This document shows positions 18,742-25,962 of a stretch of 64,000 bases of DNA, one piece after another. Made by a program: the position numbers and the translations under genes. Source of the DNA: Pseudooceanicola sediminis (GTDB taxonomy: Bacteria; Pseudomonadota; Alphaproteobacteria; Rhodobacterales; Rhodobacteraceae); contig NZ_QWJJ01000019.1 in assembly GCF_003575965.1 (NCBI RefSeq), forward strand, positions 24,842 to 88,841, given 5' to 3'. Below the pieces are notes generated by a model, which was given only the letters and a program-made list of their open reading frames with translations, made no database searches and was not told where the DNA came from. Position 1 is the stretch's first letter; the number at the start of each line of letters is the position of its first letter.

Positions 18742-19434
18742 TCAGATGCCCCAGGCGTAGTCGGGAATACGGCCCAGGTGCACCGATATCTCGCCAAGAC
18801 CGTCAATCGCTTCCAGCGCGACCTTGGCCGCGTCTTCCTCGTCGTTGGAATTGACGATACCCCAGACGTCGACGCGATTATCAGCGACGACGACGTTCAG
18901 GTGAACGGGGTTCAGTCCCGGCACCTGCGCAAGCGCACCCAGGACTATGTCGCGCCTTTCGTCCTCGCCGGCCTCCGGCCGGACATGCACGATCGGTTGC
19001 GCCGCAAGTGCCTGCAACAGATTTGCACGGCTCACGATCCCGACGAGCTTGCCGTCTTCGACCACGGGCACCCGCTTGATGTGTTTTTTTTCAAGCAGCC
19101 GGGCGATCTCCCCAGCGGGCGTGTCAGGTCCCACGGTCGTCAGTTGCGTGGTCATGATATCCCTGAGCAGCTGGCCGTGGTCCTTGACGAAATTCCTCGC
19201 GTCTGTTTGGGTTTCGGAGAAAAGAGATAACCACCAAGATCGGGTCTCGTCTTTTGCGCCCTCAACGCGGCGCATCAGATCGCCCTCGCTCACGATGCCC
19301 ACGAGGCCGTCGGCATCGTCCAGAACCGGAATGGCGCTGATACGGTGTTGCGACATCAGTTCCGCTGCCTTCTTTACGGTCATGCCTGGCGTTCCGGTAA
19401 CAACGGTTTTCGTCATGATATCCGATGCATTCAT
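18742..19434 (-). CDS. Tandem CBS domain plus BON domain protein
   Basis: A 230-residue cytoplasmic protein. It begins MNASDIMTKTVVT, the usual start of a CBS pair; two CBS domains run to about residue 145 (second one with TTVGPDTPAGEIARLL and VVEDGKLVGIVSRANL). The remainder is a BON-like domain with NRVDVWGIV. CBS pairs bind adenine nucleotides and sense energy state. The frame extends some 110 codons upstream but that part lacks domain character and contains the ECF-type promoter. The Rieske gene follows 40 bases later. Target of the sensing is unknown. Confidence 0.85.
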   Translation of the reverse strand: MNASDIMTKTVVTGTPGMTVKKAAELMSQHRISAIPVLDDADGLVGIVSEGDLMRRVEGAKDETRSWWLSLFSETQTDARNFVKDHGQLLRDIMTTQLTTVGPDTPAGEIARLLEKKHIKRVPVVEDGKLVGIVSRANLLQALAAQPIVHVRPEAGEDERRDIVLGALAQVPGLNPVHLNVVVADNRVDVWGIVNSNDEEDAAKVALEAIDGLGEISVHLGRIPDYAWGI

Positions 19435-19510
19435 GTCTGGTTCGCCTTCCGTGCGCTGCTTCGCGGCCTCAACACAGGCAAGCGCCTGCATCGGCGGCCA
19501 CTGATTAAGA

Positions 19511-19536
19511 GACGCGCCAGGCTTCGAAACATTACA
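19511..19536 (-). promoter_or_regulatory. ECF-type promoter, TGTAATG-N15-CGTC
   Basis: Minus-strand TGTAATG at 19536-19530 and CGTC at 19514-19511, spacer 15, about 77 bases before the ATG of the CBS-BON gene. Same spacing as the other five sites. Confidence 0.65.
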
Positions 19537-19627
19537 GGTGAGAGCGTCTCCAGGAGCGCAACGGTCCGCCGACGCGTGCCCAAGACCGCGCGAACCTAGT
19601 CTCCTCGGCTCGGTTCCAAGCGAAGCA

Positions 19628-20110
19628 TCAACCGGGATTGCGCCCCTGATCAGCAATCCGGCACGCCAAACGGCGCATGTAGAAAAGCACGAGCATGGGA
19701 ACAAACACCCATTGCAGGATCGGGGAAAGACCGGTGCCGAGGACCGGAAGCGTCGGCATGTCGGCATCATAGGCCCAGCGGCCCGTCACCTCGGTGTGCA
19801 GGTATTCGAGACCTATGGTCGCCATAAGTCCAACCGCAAAAAACACAGCCGGGGCAGCCACCTTTTTGTTTGCAATCCAATTGCGGCCTTCGCCCACAAG
19901 GGCGGCACACCAGAAAGCCGCCAACGCGATGGCAATATCACCCAGTGTCGCCTTCAGGCAGATGAGAGTACCGGTGAAGTGTTCGGTCTGGCCGAGGCTC
20001 GCAAATAACGGTGCCTGCAAGAGTTCCCACGCGAAATGTCCAAGGAACGACAGGAACACAAGATCGACCTCTGGCGGCGGGCGACAGGAACGCGCAACGG
20101 TTATGGGCAT
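19628..20110 (-). CDS. Uncharacterised membrane protein
   Basis: A 160-residue protein with about four hydrophobic segments and recognisable but unassigned motifs: GHFAWELLQAPLF near residue 24, GRWAYDADMPTLP near 110 and GTGLSPILQWVF near 124. The Trp-Tyr and Pro-rich loops suggest a defined family, but I cannot name it. It is divergent from the secreted protein gene at 20.3 kb and separated from the CBS gene by about 190 bases. An inner-membrane location is inferred; function unknown. Confidence 0.6.
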   Translation of the reverse strand: MPITVARSCRPPPEVDLVFLSFLGHFAWELLQAPLFASLGQTEHFTGTLICLKATLGDIAIALAAFWCAALVGEGRNWIANKKVAAPAVFFAVGLMATIGLEYLHTEVTGRWAYDADMPTLPVLGTGLSPILQWVFVPMLVLFYMRRLACRIADQGRNPG

Positions 20111-20315
20111 CTGAAACCTGATATCTTCGTGGGAGAACGGGGGCTATGACCCTCCGGCTAATACCCTGAAACCGATACTGTGAACAGCAAACCAGAAATG
20201 GTCACGAGCGGCGTGCTGCCCCAGATTGCTGGTAGTTCAGGATTGACTCAAATCAAAGTCACGCTTTGGCAATATGTCAAAATCTGACTGCGGGAATCGC
20301 GAAGGGCATGGACGC

Positions 20316-20684
20316 ATGTTCAGTACTATGCAGAGAACCTGGGGCGTGAGGATTCGAGCGGTGACAGCCGCCGTAGCCGTCATGGCGCTTCTCGCCTCTG
20401 CATTTGCAGCGCCGCTGGAAATCGATCACCGTGTCCGGTCCACGCAAGCTGCCGCTGTTTCCGTCGCCAACGTCGGCAGTGACGATGGCGGTCGCGTTCA
20501 GCTTGCTTCGAGCACAGAATGCCATGCCGGCCACAGTTGCATGCCCGTGATCATGCCCAGACTCGAAGTACAGGGTTTGGAGCATTTCGATAGTCCGCTG
20601 GGACTTCCCCGCGTGCGGGACTACCTCGCATTAGGGGTTCGGTACCGGCTCTTCCACCCGCCCCGAATCCTTTCACAGGTCTGA
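20316..20684 (+). CDS. Secreted small protein with CHxGxxC motif
   Basis: A 122-residue protein with a signal peptide (VRIRAVTAAVAVMALLASAFA) and a mature part with ECHAGHSC near residue 72 and a C-terminal YRLFHPPR. The protein at 51.2 kb has the same plan: signal peptide, GHCHPGLDC, then a tail with SYDPPPPR. This suggests a family of small periplasmic proteins with a Cys/His metal or thiol site. It ends 53 bases before the CorE-like sigma gene, so it may be co-transcribed. An ATG 14 codons upstream is possible. Function unknown. Confidence 0.6.
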   Translation: MFSTMQRTWGVRIRAVTAAVAVMALLASAFAAPLEIDHRVRSTQAAAVSVANVGSDDGGRVQLASSTECHAGHSCMPVIMPRLEVQGLEHFDSPLGLPRVRDYLALGVRYRLFHPPRILSQV

Positions 20685-20737
20685 TCGTCGGCACCGGCTC
20701 TTCGGTGCTGCTCAACGCCATGTGAAAGGAGCAAGCC

Positions 20738-21358
20738 ATGTACGCTGAACGAATACACACATCAACCGAGGTCTCTCGCCACGAAGCCGAGGCCAGACTC
20801 ATCGAGTGCCGCAACAAGTTTTTGGGATTTCTTCGGAAACGACTGAGAAATCCCCAAGATGCCGAGGATATTTTTCAGGAATTCTGCGTCAAGGTGCTGC
20901 GCAATCACGCCACCATCAAGAATGGCGAACGACTGGACGCCTGGTTGGCGATCACACTGAGGCATACCCTGACCGATCACTACCGGCGCCAGGCCACGCG
21001 AAGTCAGGCGACCGAAGCCTTTGCGAGCGAGGCAAAGATACTGAGTCCGGAGACCGAGCCATCGTCCGGGGATGTCGATGAGCCGGCGTGCAGTTGCATT
21101 CACGCGGCAATGCAGGACCTGCAACCTGCTCATGCAGAGTTGCTGACGCGCCTCGATCTGCGCGAAGAATCACGCGACAGGGTCGCAACCGACCTTGCAG
21201 TCACTCAGAATGCCTTGCGGGTGCGTGTCCATCGCGCGAGGCTCGCGTTGAAGAAGCGCATAGCCGAGATCTGCCCGACTTGCGGTGAAGGTCGGTTCAT
21301 GCAGTGCGACTGCGATCATTCCCAAGAAATCCACAATCGGACGGAAATGGCGTTCTGA
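20738..21358 (+). CDS. ECF sigma factor, CorE-like (CxC linker and Cys-rich tail)
   Basis: A 206-residue ECF sigma factor. Sigma2 spans about 20-90 (FLGFLRKRL, DAEDIFQEFC, DAWLAITLRHTLTDHYRR), sigma4 about 125-172 with a helix-turn-helix ending VHRARLALKKRI. It has a CSC at 118-120 in the linker and Cys at 179, 182, 190 and 192 in the tail. This CxC linker plus Cys-rich tail is the layout of the Myxococcus CorE group, whose members sense copper or cadmium/zinc directly without an anti-sigma factor. GGAGC lies upstream of the ATG. A second member is at 34.9-35.5 kb. No anti-sigma gene is adjacent. Confidence 0.88.
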   Translation: MYAERIHTSTEVSRHEAEARLIECRNKFLGFLRKRLRNPQDAEDIFQEFCVKVLRNHATIKNGERLDAWLAITLRHTLTDHYRRQATRSQATEAFASEAKILSPETEPSSGDVDEPACSCIHAAMQDLQPAHAELLTRLDLREESRDRVATDLAVTQNALRVRVHRARLALKKRIAEICPTCGEGRFMQCDCDHSQEIHNRTEMAF

Positions 21359-21580
21359 ATGTCGGGAATTTCCAAAATGCGCTTCTTCCAATTGACGATC
21401 GCCTCTATTGCGAAGGCTCCGACGATTGGGCGAAGCGAGGTCAGTCAAGAGCTTGATCCGTTTAGTCGTATCATCAGGCGGCGCGGGACCCCCGGTCGGA
21501 ATCCGCAGGTACGTGTCGCGCGTTCGATGGCCGCGCAGGAACGGCTCGGTCGGGATTCGATCCGGGGAGTGATCCGATGA
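21359..21580 (+). other. Doubtful ORF joining the sigma gene and the sigma4-only gene
   Basis: A 73-codon frame whose ATG directly follows the sigma stop (TGAATG) and whose TGA overlaps the next ATG (ATGA). The geometry is operon-like, but the residue pattern looks non-native and no family is recognisable. The minus strand of the same DNA has RDTYLRI, similar to the L,D-transpeptidase at 1.7 kb, so this may be the remnant of an older gene. Confidence 0.25.
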
Positions 21581-21879
21581 AATCAGTCGGCAATCCCGAT
21601 CCGATTGGCGATGATGAGCTAGAAGCGCTGATCTGCGACTGCATTGAAATACTGTTTCAGACACTTCCCGCGGATCAGGCAAGCATTGTTCGTGCTATCG
21701 ATCTGGAGGGCGCGTCACCCCAGTCTGTTGCCGACACTCTGGGGCTGGGCCTGGGCGATGTCGCCACGGTTCTTGCGTTAGGGCGGCAGGGCCTGAAGGC
21801 CACGTTTGGCGAGATGTCCAGGATCTGCCCCGTGCACGGCCTGGCTGGCTGCGAGTGCCATCGCATAGGCGACGACTGA
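21577..21879 (+). CDS. Sigma2-less CorE-like protein (CxC, sigma4, Cys-rich tail)
   Basis: A 100-residue protein that aligns with the C-terminal half of the CorE-like sigma factor just upstream: CDC at 20-22 in place of CSC, a sigma4-like helix-turn-helix around 33-78, and a tail with CPVHGLAGCECH (Cys 84, 92, 94). It has no sigma2 region and so cannot act as a classical sigma factor alone. It may bind -35 DNA or core RNA polymerase together with a partner, compete with the full sigma, or serve as a metal sensor. It lies in the same direction, 218 bases after the sigma gene. Confidence 0.75.
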   Translation: MKSVGNPDPIGDDELEALICDCIEILFQTLPADQASIVRAIDLEGASPQSVADTLGLGLGDVATVLALGRQGLKATFGEMSRICPVHGLAGCECHRIGDD

Positions 21880-21897
21880 ATCTGGTCCCCTGTTGGC

Positions 21898-21923
21898 TGT
21901 AACGCCGGGGCGCCGAATGCGTC
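21898..21923 (+). promoter_or_regulatory. ECF-type promoter, TGTAACG-N15-CGTC
   Basis: TGTAACG at 21898-21904 and CGTC at 21920-21923 with a 15-base spacer, about 40 bases before the ATG of the Cys-rich peptide and 19 bases after the sigma4-only gene. Confidence 0.65.
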
Positions 21924-21963
21924 CTTACAATACAAGGATAAGTCACTGACGAAGGGTTTTACT

Positions 21964-22149
21964 ATGAGCAAGACAGATGCGCCATCCAAGACGCAAGGCA
22001 GCTGCTGCTGCGGGTCGTCAACCGACAGCTCGAAAAACACCGCTTCCGAGACCAGGGAGGCGGCGGCGGCAGGTAGGCTGAGCAACGAGGCAAGAGAAAC
22101 CGCAACCGAGCGGTCCAACGTCTGCTGCGGCGGTCACGGGTCGCAATGA
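21964..22149 (+). CDS. Small cysteine-rich protein (CCCG/CCGG motifs)
   Basis: A 61-residue hydrophilic peptide with QGSCCCGSS at about residues 11-19 and a C-terminal NVCCGGHGS, joined by an Ala/Glu/Arg-rich linker likely to be helical. It is the counterpart of the peptide at 17.8 kb, which carries its CCCG cluster at the other end. Probable cytoplasmic metal- or thiol-binding buffer (inference). It is the first gene behind a strict ECF-type promoter and is followed by a small membrane protein, the patatin lipase and a cytochrome. Confidence 0.7.
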   Translation: MSKTDAPSKTQGSCCCGSSTDSSKNTASETREAAAAGRLSNEARETATERSNVCCGGHGSQ

Positions 22150-22192
22150 ATTCGCCACTTCCACGGGTTCAAAAAATCAAAGGAGACCAACC

Positions 22193-22339
22193 ATGCCATT
22201 CATCATGTTCCTTTTCGCGAGCGGCCTGACCGTCGTTCTGATGCTCTACGGCTTTCGGAATCGCGGTGAAATTCTGGCTTTGGCAAGCGTCAGATACGCC
22301 TTCGGAAAACCCGCTGCGCGGTTGCGGAAGCAATTCTGA
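22193..22339 (+). CDS. Small single-pass membrane protein, 48 residues
   Basis: A short gene starting at the ATG 22193 behind a strong AAAGGAGACC ribosome site. The product begins MPFIMFLFASGLTVVLMLYG, a single hydrophobic helix, followed by a basic cytoplasmic tail ending RLRKQF. It is unrecognised by family. The position between the Cys-rich peptide and the patatin gene, and the good ribosome site, support it as real. Confidence 0.6.
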   Translation: MPFIMFLFASGLTVVLMLYGFRNRGEILALASVRYAFGKPAARLRKQF

Positions 22340-22500
22340 TGCGCCGGGGACTGCCACCGCTCTTGCGGCATTTCCGATGACACCGGGGATGCTAAGGGCG
22401 CGGAGCATCCGCCCCACGCCTGGGTGGACAGGGCGAATTGCGGGCAGGCCTATCTGGCAGGGATTTACCCATCGCCTTGAGCGCTGTGGAGCGAACCGCG

Positions 22501-23427
22501 ATGCGCGCTGAAACGCGCCGTGCGCCCCACCTCGGGCTGGTTCTGTCCGGGGGAGGCGCGCGTGGATACGCGCACGCGGGCGCGCTGCGGGCTCTCAACC
22601 ACCTTGGTATTTTTCCCGGTGTTCTTGTTGGCGTGTCGATGGGGGCCGTCGTCGGGGCGACATATGCGCTGAACGACGATTGGTACGGCGCACTGGTTGA
22701 CATGGACATATCCGGGTTTCCTCCGTGGCCGAATTTTTCAGAACCCGGAGTATTCAATTACGTCAAGAACCTGCGGGTCGCTCAAAAGGCAATCACGGGG
22801 ATGTATTTTGGCTGGGGCGTCGGGCAGCCGACCGTTGAATGGGGCAGGACCATGTTTTCGAACCTGACCCTGGGTAAGCCGCTCGAAGCCGGGCGCATAC
22901 CCGTCCTCGCGACGGCGACCGACATCGTGAGCGGTGAGCGCGTCGTTCTGGAAACCGGGCCGACGGCGGACGCGCTTTACGCGAGCGCAGCCTTGGCAGG
23001 CATCCTGCCACCCGCCGAGATGGACGGACGCATTCTGGTCGATGGCGGCTACTGCGACCTTGCGCCTGTCGATGTGGCGCGGGCGGCCGGGGCAGAAATT
23101 GTGATTGTGGTGGATGCCGCGACAAATTTCGAGGCGAAGAAGCCAGCCAATGGCTTGCAGGCGATGTTTCGAGCCATCGAGATCTGCCAGAACGAACATA
23201 CACATCTTCGGTTCATGCCAGCGGACATGATCATTCGCCCGGTAATTGACCCGCCTGTTGGAGTGCTCGAGTTCGAAAACAAGCGCCGATGCACAGCAGC
23301 GGGTGCACGCGCTGTCTTGCGCTCTCGCGCCGAAATCCGGCGGCTGACCCAAAGGGTTGAGCCAGAGGTGTTCGCTCCAACCACCCCCGAAGCGCAATGC
23401 AACACCGAAGAAAGGAACAGACCATGA
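22501..23427 (+). CDS. Patatin-like phospholipase
   Basis: A 308-residue patatin family protein. The oxyanion loop LSGGGARGYAHAG is near residue 18, the serine elbow GVSMG near 49 and the catalytic Asp in VDGGYCD near 184, giving the Ser-Asp dyad of bacterial lysophospholipases. No signal peptide is seen, so it acts in the cytoplasm or at the inner membrane face. It overlaps the next cytochrome gene by ATGA. In context with fabI, cfa and DUF3141 it suggests membrane-lipid turnover. The start is the first ATG that gives the standard N terminus. Confidence 0.88.
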   Translation: MRAETRRAPHLGLVLSGGGARGYAHAGALRALNHLGIFPGVLVGVSMGAVVGATYALNDDWYGALVDMDISGFPPWPNFSEPGVFNYVKNLRVAQKAITGMYFGWGVGQPTVEWGRTMFSNLTLGKPLEAGRIPVLATATDIVSGERVVLETGPTADALYASAALAGILPPAEMDGRILVDGGYCDLAPVDVARAAGAEIVIVVDAATNFEAKKPANGLQAMFRAIEICQNEHTHLRFMPADMIIRPVIDPPVGVLEFENKRRCTAAGARAVLRSRAEIRRLTQRVEPEVFAPTTPEAQCNTEERNRP

Positions 23428-23912
23428 CAATCATCAAGACATGCCTTGCTGCGACCTTTGTGGCCGCATTTGCGTTGCCGTCCTTGGCGGACAGCCACAA
23501 TGCTTCCGGGACGATGATGGGGGCAGGACTGCTCTTGCCAGAGATGAATGCACAGGAAGGTCGCCGGCTGTTCGCGGCGAAGGGGTGTGTTGTCTGCCAC
23601 TCGATCAACGGAGTCGGCGGGACCGACGCGCCGATGCTGGACGCGGAATTCATGGACTCTCCGATGAATCCGTTCGAGTTTGCTGCGCGCATGTGGCAAG
23701 GCGCCGAGGCGATGGTCGCGTTGCAGCGCGACGAGCTTGGCGATGTGATCGAACTGAATGGCGAGGAACTGGCCGAGATCATTGCCTTTGTTCACGACCC
23801 CGACGAACAGGCAAAGTTCTCGAACGCGGACATCCCCGAAAACATCGAGGCGATGATGGGCCATATGGAGGGCGATGCGGCGCATGCGGATACCGAAGAG
23901 CAACATGACTAG
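23424..23912 (+). CDS. c-type cytochrome
   Basis: A 162-residue exported monoheme cytochrome. The signal peptide IIKTCLAATFVAAFALPSLAD is followed by a CVVCH heme motif near residue 55 with GVGGTDAP after it, and Met-rich stretches that could supply the sixth ligand. It ends in an acidic, His-containing tail. The start overlaps the patatin stop (ATGA), indicating translational coupling, with AAAGGA upstream. Location periplasmic. Electron partner unknown. Confidence 0.85.
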   Translation: MTIIKTCLAATFVAAFALPSLADSHNASGTMMGAGLLLPEMNAQEGRRLFAAKGCVVCHSINGVGGTDAPMLDAEFMDSPMNPFEFAARMWQGAEAMVALQRDELGDVIELNGEELAEIIAFVHDPDEQAKFSNADIPENIEAMMGHMEGDAAHADTEEQHD

Positions 23913-23991
23913 TCCGGAGCGTGTGCCGACCGTCTCCGAAGCCGCGCGTGCGCCGGTCGTCCTCAATGCGATTTCGGAACGCGGAGGGTGA

Positions 23992-24162
23992 ATGTCAGGT
24001 CGCGGGACGGATTTTGGCAGCACGTTCCCACCGCCGCGGTTCAATGGCAAAGGGCTTGATCAGCCCGGGCGTGATGTCGGTACGGGTCCCGGCGCGATGA
24101 TCGCGCTCTTTGCGGCCTTCGGCATCGCGGCTGTTTTTGTTTGCGAGCGGATGTATCTTTAA
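23992..24162 (+). CDS. Small membrane protein, 56 residues
   Basis: A short gene at ATG 23992 preceded by GGAGGGTGA. The N-terminal 33 residues are polar and Gly/Pro-rich, then one hydrophobic helix (IALFAAFGIAAVFVC). The TGA of a 28-codon frame (23905-23991, starting inside the cytochrome gene) touches its ATG, which may couple translation. Not recognised by family; probable single-pass membrane protein. Confidence 0.5.
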   Translation: MSGRGTDFGSTFPPPRFNGKGLDQPGRDVGTGPGAMIALFAAFGIAAVFVCERMYL

Positions 24163-24239
24163 CTCTGGACCGCACCACTGGGCCAAGCCTGTCCCTGCCG
24201 CAACGGCACGGTCCAACTGCAAAGGCGAGGATTTTCAGG

Positions 24240-24926
24240 ATGTGTCTTTCCCAGACCGTCAGTTTCGCGGCAAGCGTCTTTCTTGTTGGTGGCGGTGCTT
24301 TTGCGGTTACAAAGGCGTGGCAAATCAACAGGCGCTACCTGCCGGTTGCCCTCATGCCGCTATTTGCGGGCCTGCAACAGTTCATGGAAGGCAACGTATG
24401 GTGGGGCGTCAATACCGGCAATCCCGGCGCAACGCTGATGGGCGCTTTGGGATTCATCTTTTTCACCTGGTTCATGTGGCCGTTCTGGATTCCGCTTTCC
24501 AGCTACGTGCTGGAGCCGAACGGCAGCCGTCGGCGCCCCTATATGCTGGCGATGACTTTGGCGGGGCTGGCCTTCGGATTGGCTCTCTATGTCCCGCATC
24601 TGACCAATCCGGAGTGGATTCAGGTAACTGTCAATCAGGATTCACTGGCCTATGAGGGCACCATGATCCTGGACTATCTGATGCCACGCGAATTGACTTA
24701 TGTGATCTACCTGATCCTGATCATTGTGCCGCCGCTGATTTCGACCTATCTGCACATGCGCTGGTTCGCCCTGACCATCGTGGCGGTGGTCGTCGTCGAT
24801 ATCCTGTTTCTTCGCTACGCCTATATCTCGTTCTTCTGTCTGCTTGCGGGGCTTGGCACGCTACACCTCATCTACATCATCGCCCGCAACAAGTGCGCGC
24901 GAGAATGTCCTATGTTGTTTGCCTAG
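24240..24926 (+). CDS. DUF6629-like integral membrane protein
   Basis: A 228-residue protein with about seven hydrophobic segments. It begins MCLSQTVSFAASVFLVGGGA and contains LPVALMPLFAGLQQFMEG near residue 42, the conserved start and first loop of the DUF6629 family. The frame extends 33 codons upstream without membrane character; the ATG at 24240 fits the family start. Role unknown. It is the last gene of the plus-strand run that begins with the Cys-rich peptide and is convergent with fabI. Confidence 0.78.
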   Translation: MCLSQTVSFAASVFLVGGGAFAVTKAWQINRRYLPVALMPLFAGLQQFMEGNVWWGVNTGNPGATLMGALGFIFFTWFMWPFWIPLSSYVLEPNGSRRRPYMLAMTLAGLAFGLALYVPHLTNPEWIQVTVNQDSLAYEGTMILDYLMPRELTYVIYLILIIVPPLISTYLHMRWFALTIVAVVVVDILFLRYAYISFFCLLAGLGTLHLIYIIARNKCARECPMLFA

Positions 24927-25149
24927 ATGCGGTCCGGGTTTGTGGCGCCGTCAGCGCCGTCAGCGCCGGCTTGCGCCTATCTCGAGTAGTCAATGCCTCG
25001 AAGCCGACGATAACGTCCAGAAGTTCGGCGGTGATTTCTGACTGACGGACCGATCTCGCATCAGCGAGCAATTCCGAATTTGCCTTTGGTGACGTTCTTT
25101 TCGTCTTCCTTCTAGTCTTTGCCCGGGCGCGTGGCGCGCGGAGCCGTGA
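24927..25149. other. Intergenic region between convergent genes
   Basis: About 220 bases between the DUF6629 gene and fabI. It holds a short direct repeat of GTCAGCGCC units near 24950-24970. No gene and no clear U-tract terminator seen. Confidence 0.4.
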
Positions 25150-25962
25150 TCAGTGAAAGATCATGCCATCGACGTGAAACCCGGCATCGACATGCAGGAT
25201 CTCGCCGGTGATGGCGGTTGTATGGTCGCTGACCAGCAGCAGGGCGGCGCGTCCCACTTCGTCGGCGGTCACGGTGCGTCGCAGCGGTGATTTGGCCTCG
25301 GTCTCGCGGATCAGTTCGTCGAAATGCTCGATGCCGGATGCCGCGCGGGTCTTGATCGCCCCGGCGGAGATCGCATTGACGCGAATACCCTTTGGCCCCA
25401 GTTCATGCGCCAGATAACGCACGGAAGCCTCGAGCGCGGCCTTGACCGGACCCATCAAGTTGTAGTGATCCACGACCTTCTCGGCCCCGAGAAAACTTAA
25501 CGTGGTGAGGCTGCCGCCCCGCGCCATGAGGGGCTCAGCCAACTTGGCCATGCGGATGAAGGAATGGCAGGATATTTGCATTGCTTGCGCAAAGCCGGTC
25601 GCCGAACTGTCCACCAGCCGTCCGTGCAGGTCCGCGGCCGGGGCCCAGGCGATGGCATGCACCAGAAAATCGAGTCTCCCCCAAGTAGAGGTGATGCGCT
25701 CGAAGACCGCCTCGAGCTGGCCGTCGCGGGAGACATCGCAAGGCGCCAGGATTGGGGCGTCGATCGACTGTGCCAATGGCTCCACATGCGGGCGTGCCTT
25801 GTCGTTGAGATAGGTCACGGCGAGCTCCGCGCCCGCGGCGTGGCAATTGCGCGCCGCCGCCCAAGCCAGACTGTGTTCGTTGGCAATACCGATCACGAGG
25901 CCCTTCTTGCCGTTCATGTCGAGTGACCAGTTGGTGCCGGGGGCATGGGTTGCATTTGTCAT
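25150..25962 (-). CDS. fabI: Enoyl-[acyl-carrier-protein] reductase
   Basis: A 270-residue SDR-family enoyl-ACP reductase (NADH). The nucleotide site KGLVIGIANEHSLAWAAA near residue 18 and the active-site YNLMGPVK (Tyr-x6-Lys) near 161 are diagnostic of FabI; length is normal. It completes each round of fatty-acid elongation in the cytoplasm and is the triclosan target. Here it overlaps pta by four bases (ATGA), so it is an accessory copy in an acetyl-phosphate operon. The longer upstream frame lies in pta. Confidence 0.9.
   Translation of the reverse strand: MTNATHAPGTNWSLDMNGKKGLVIGIANEHSLAWAAARNCHAAGAELAVTYLNDKARPHVEPLAQSIDAPILAPCDVSRDGQLEAVFERITSTWGRLDFLVHAIAWAPAADLHGRLVDSSATGFAQAMQISCHSFIRMAKLAEPLMARGGSLTTLSFLGAEKVVDHYNLMGPVKAALEASVRYLAHELGPKGIRVNAISAGAIKTRAASGIEHFDELIRETEAKSPLRRTVTADEVGRAALLLVSDHTTAITGEILHVDAGFHVDGMIFH

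Noticed and set aside
24141-24239. N-terminal extension of the DUF6629 frame
   Set aside because: No membrane or domain character before MCLSQTV; the shorter start fits the family.
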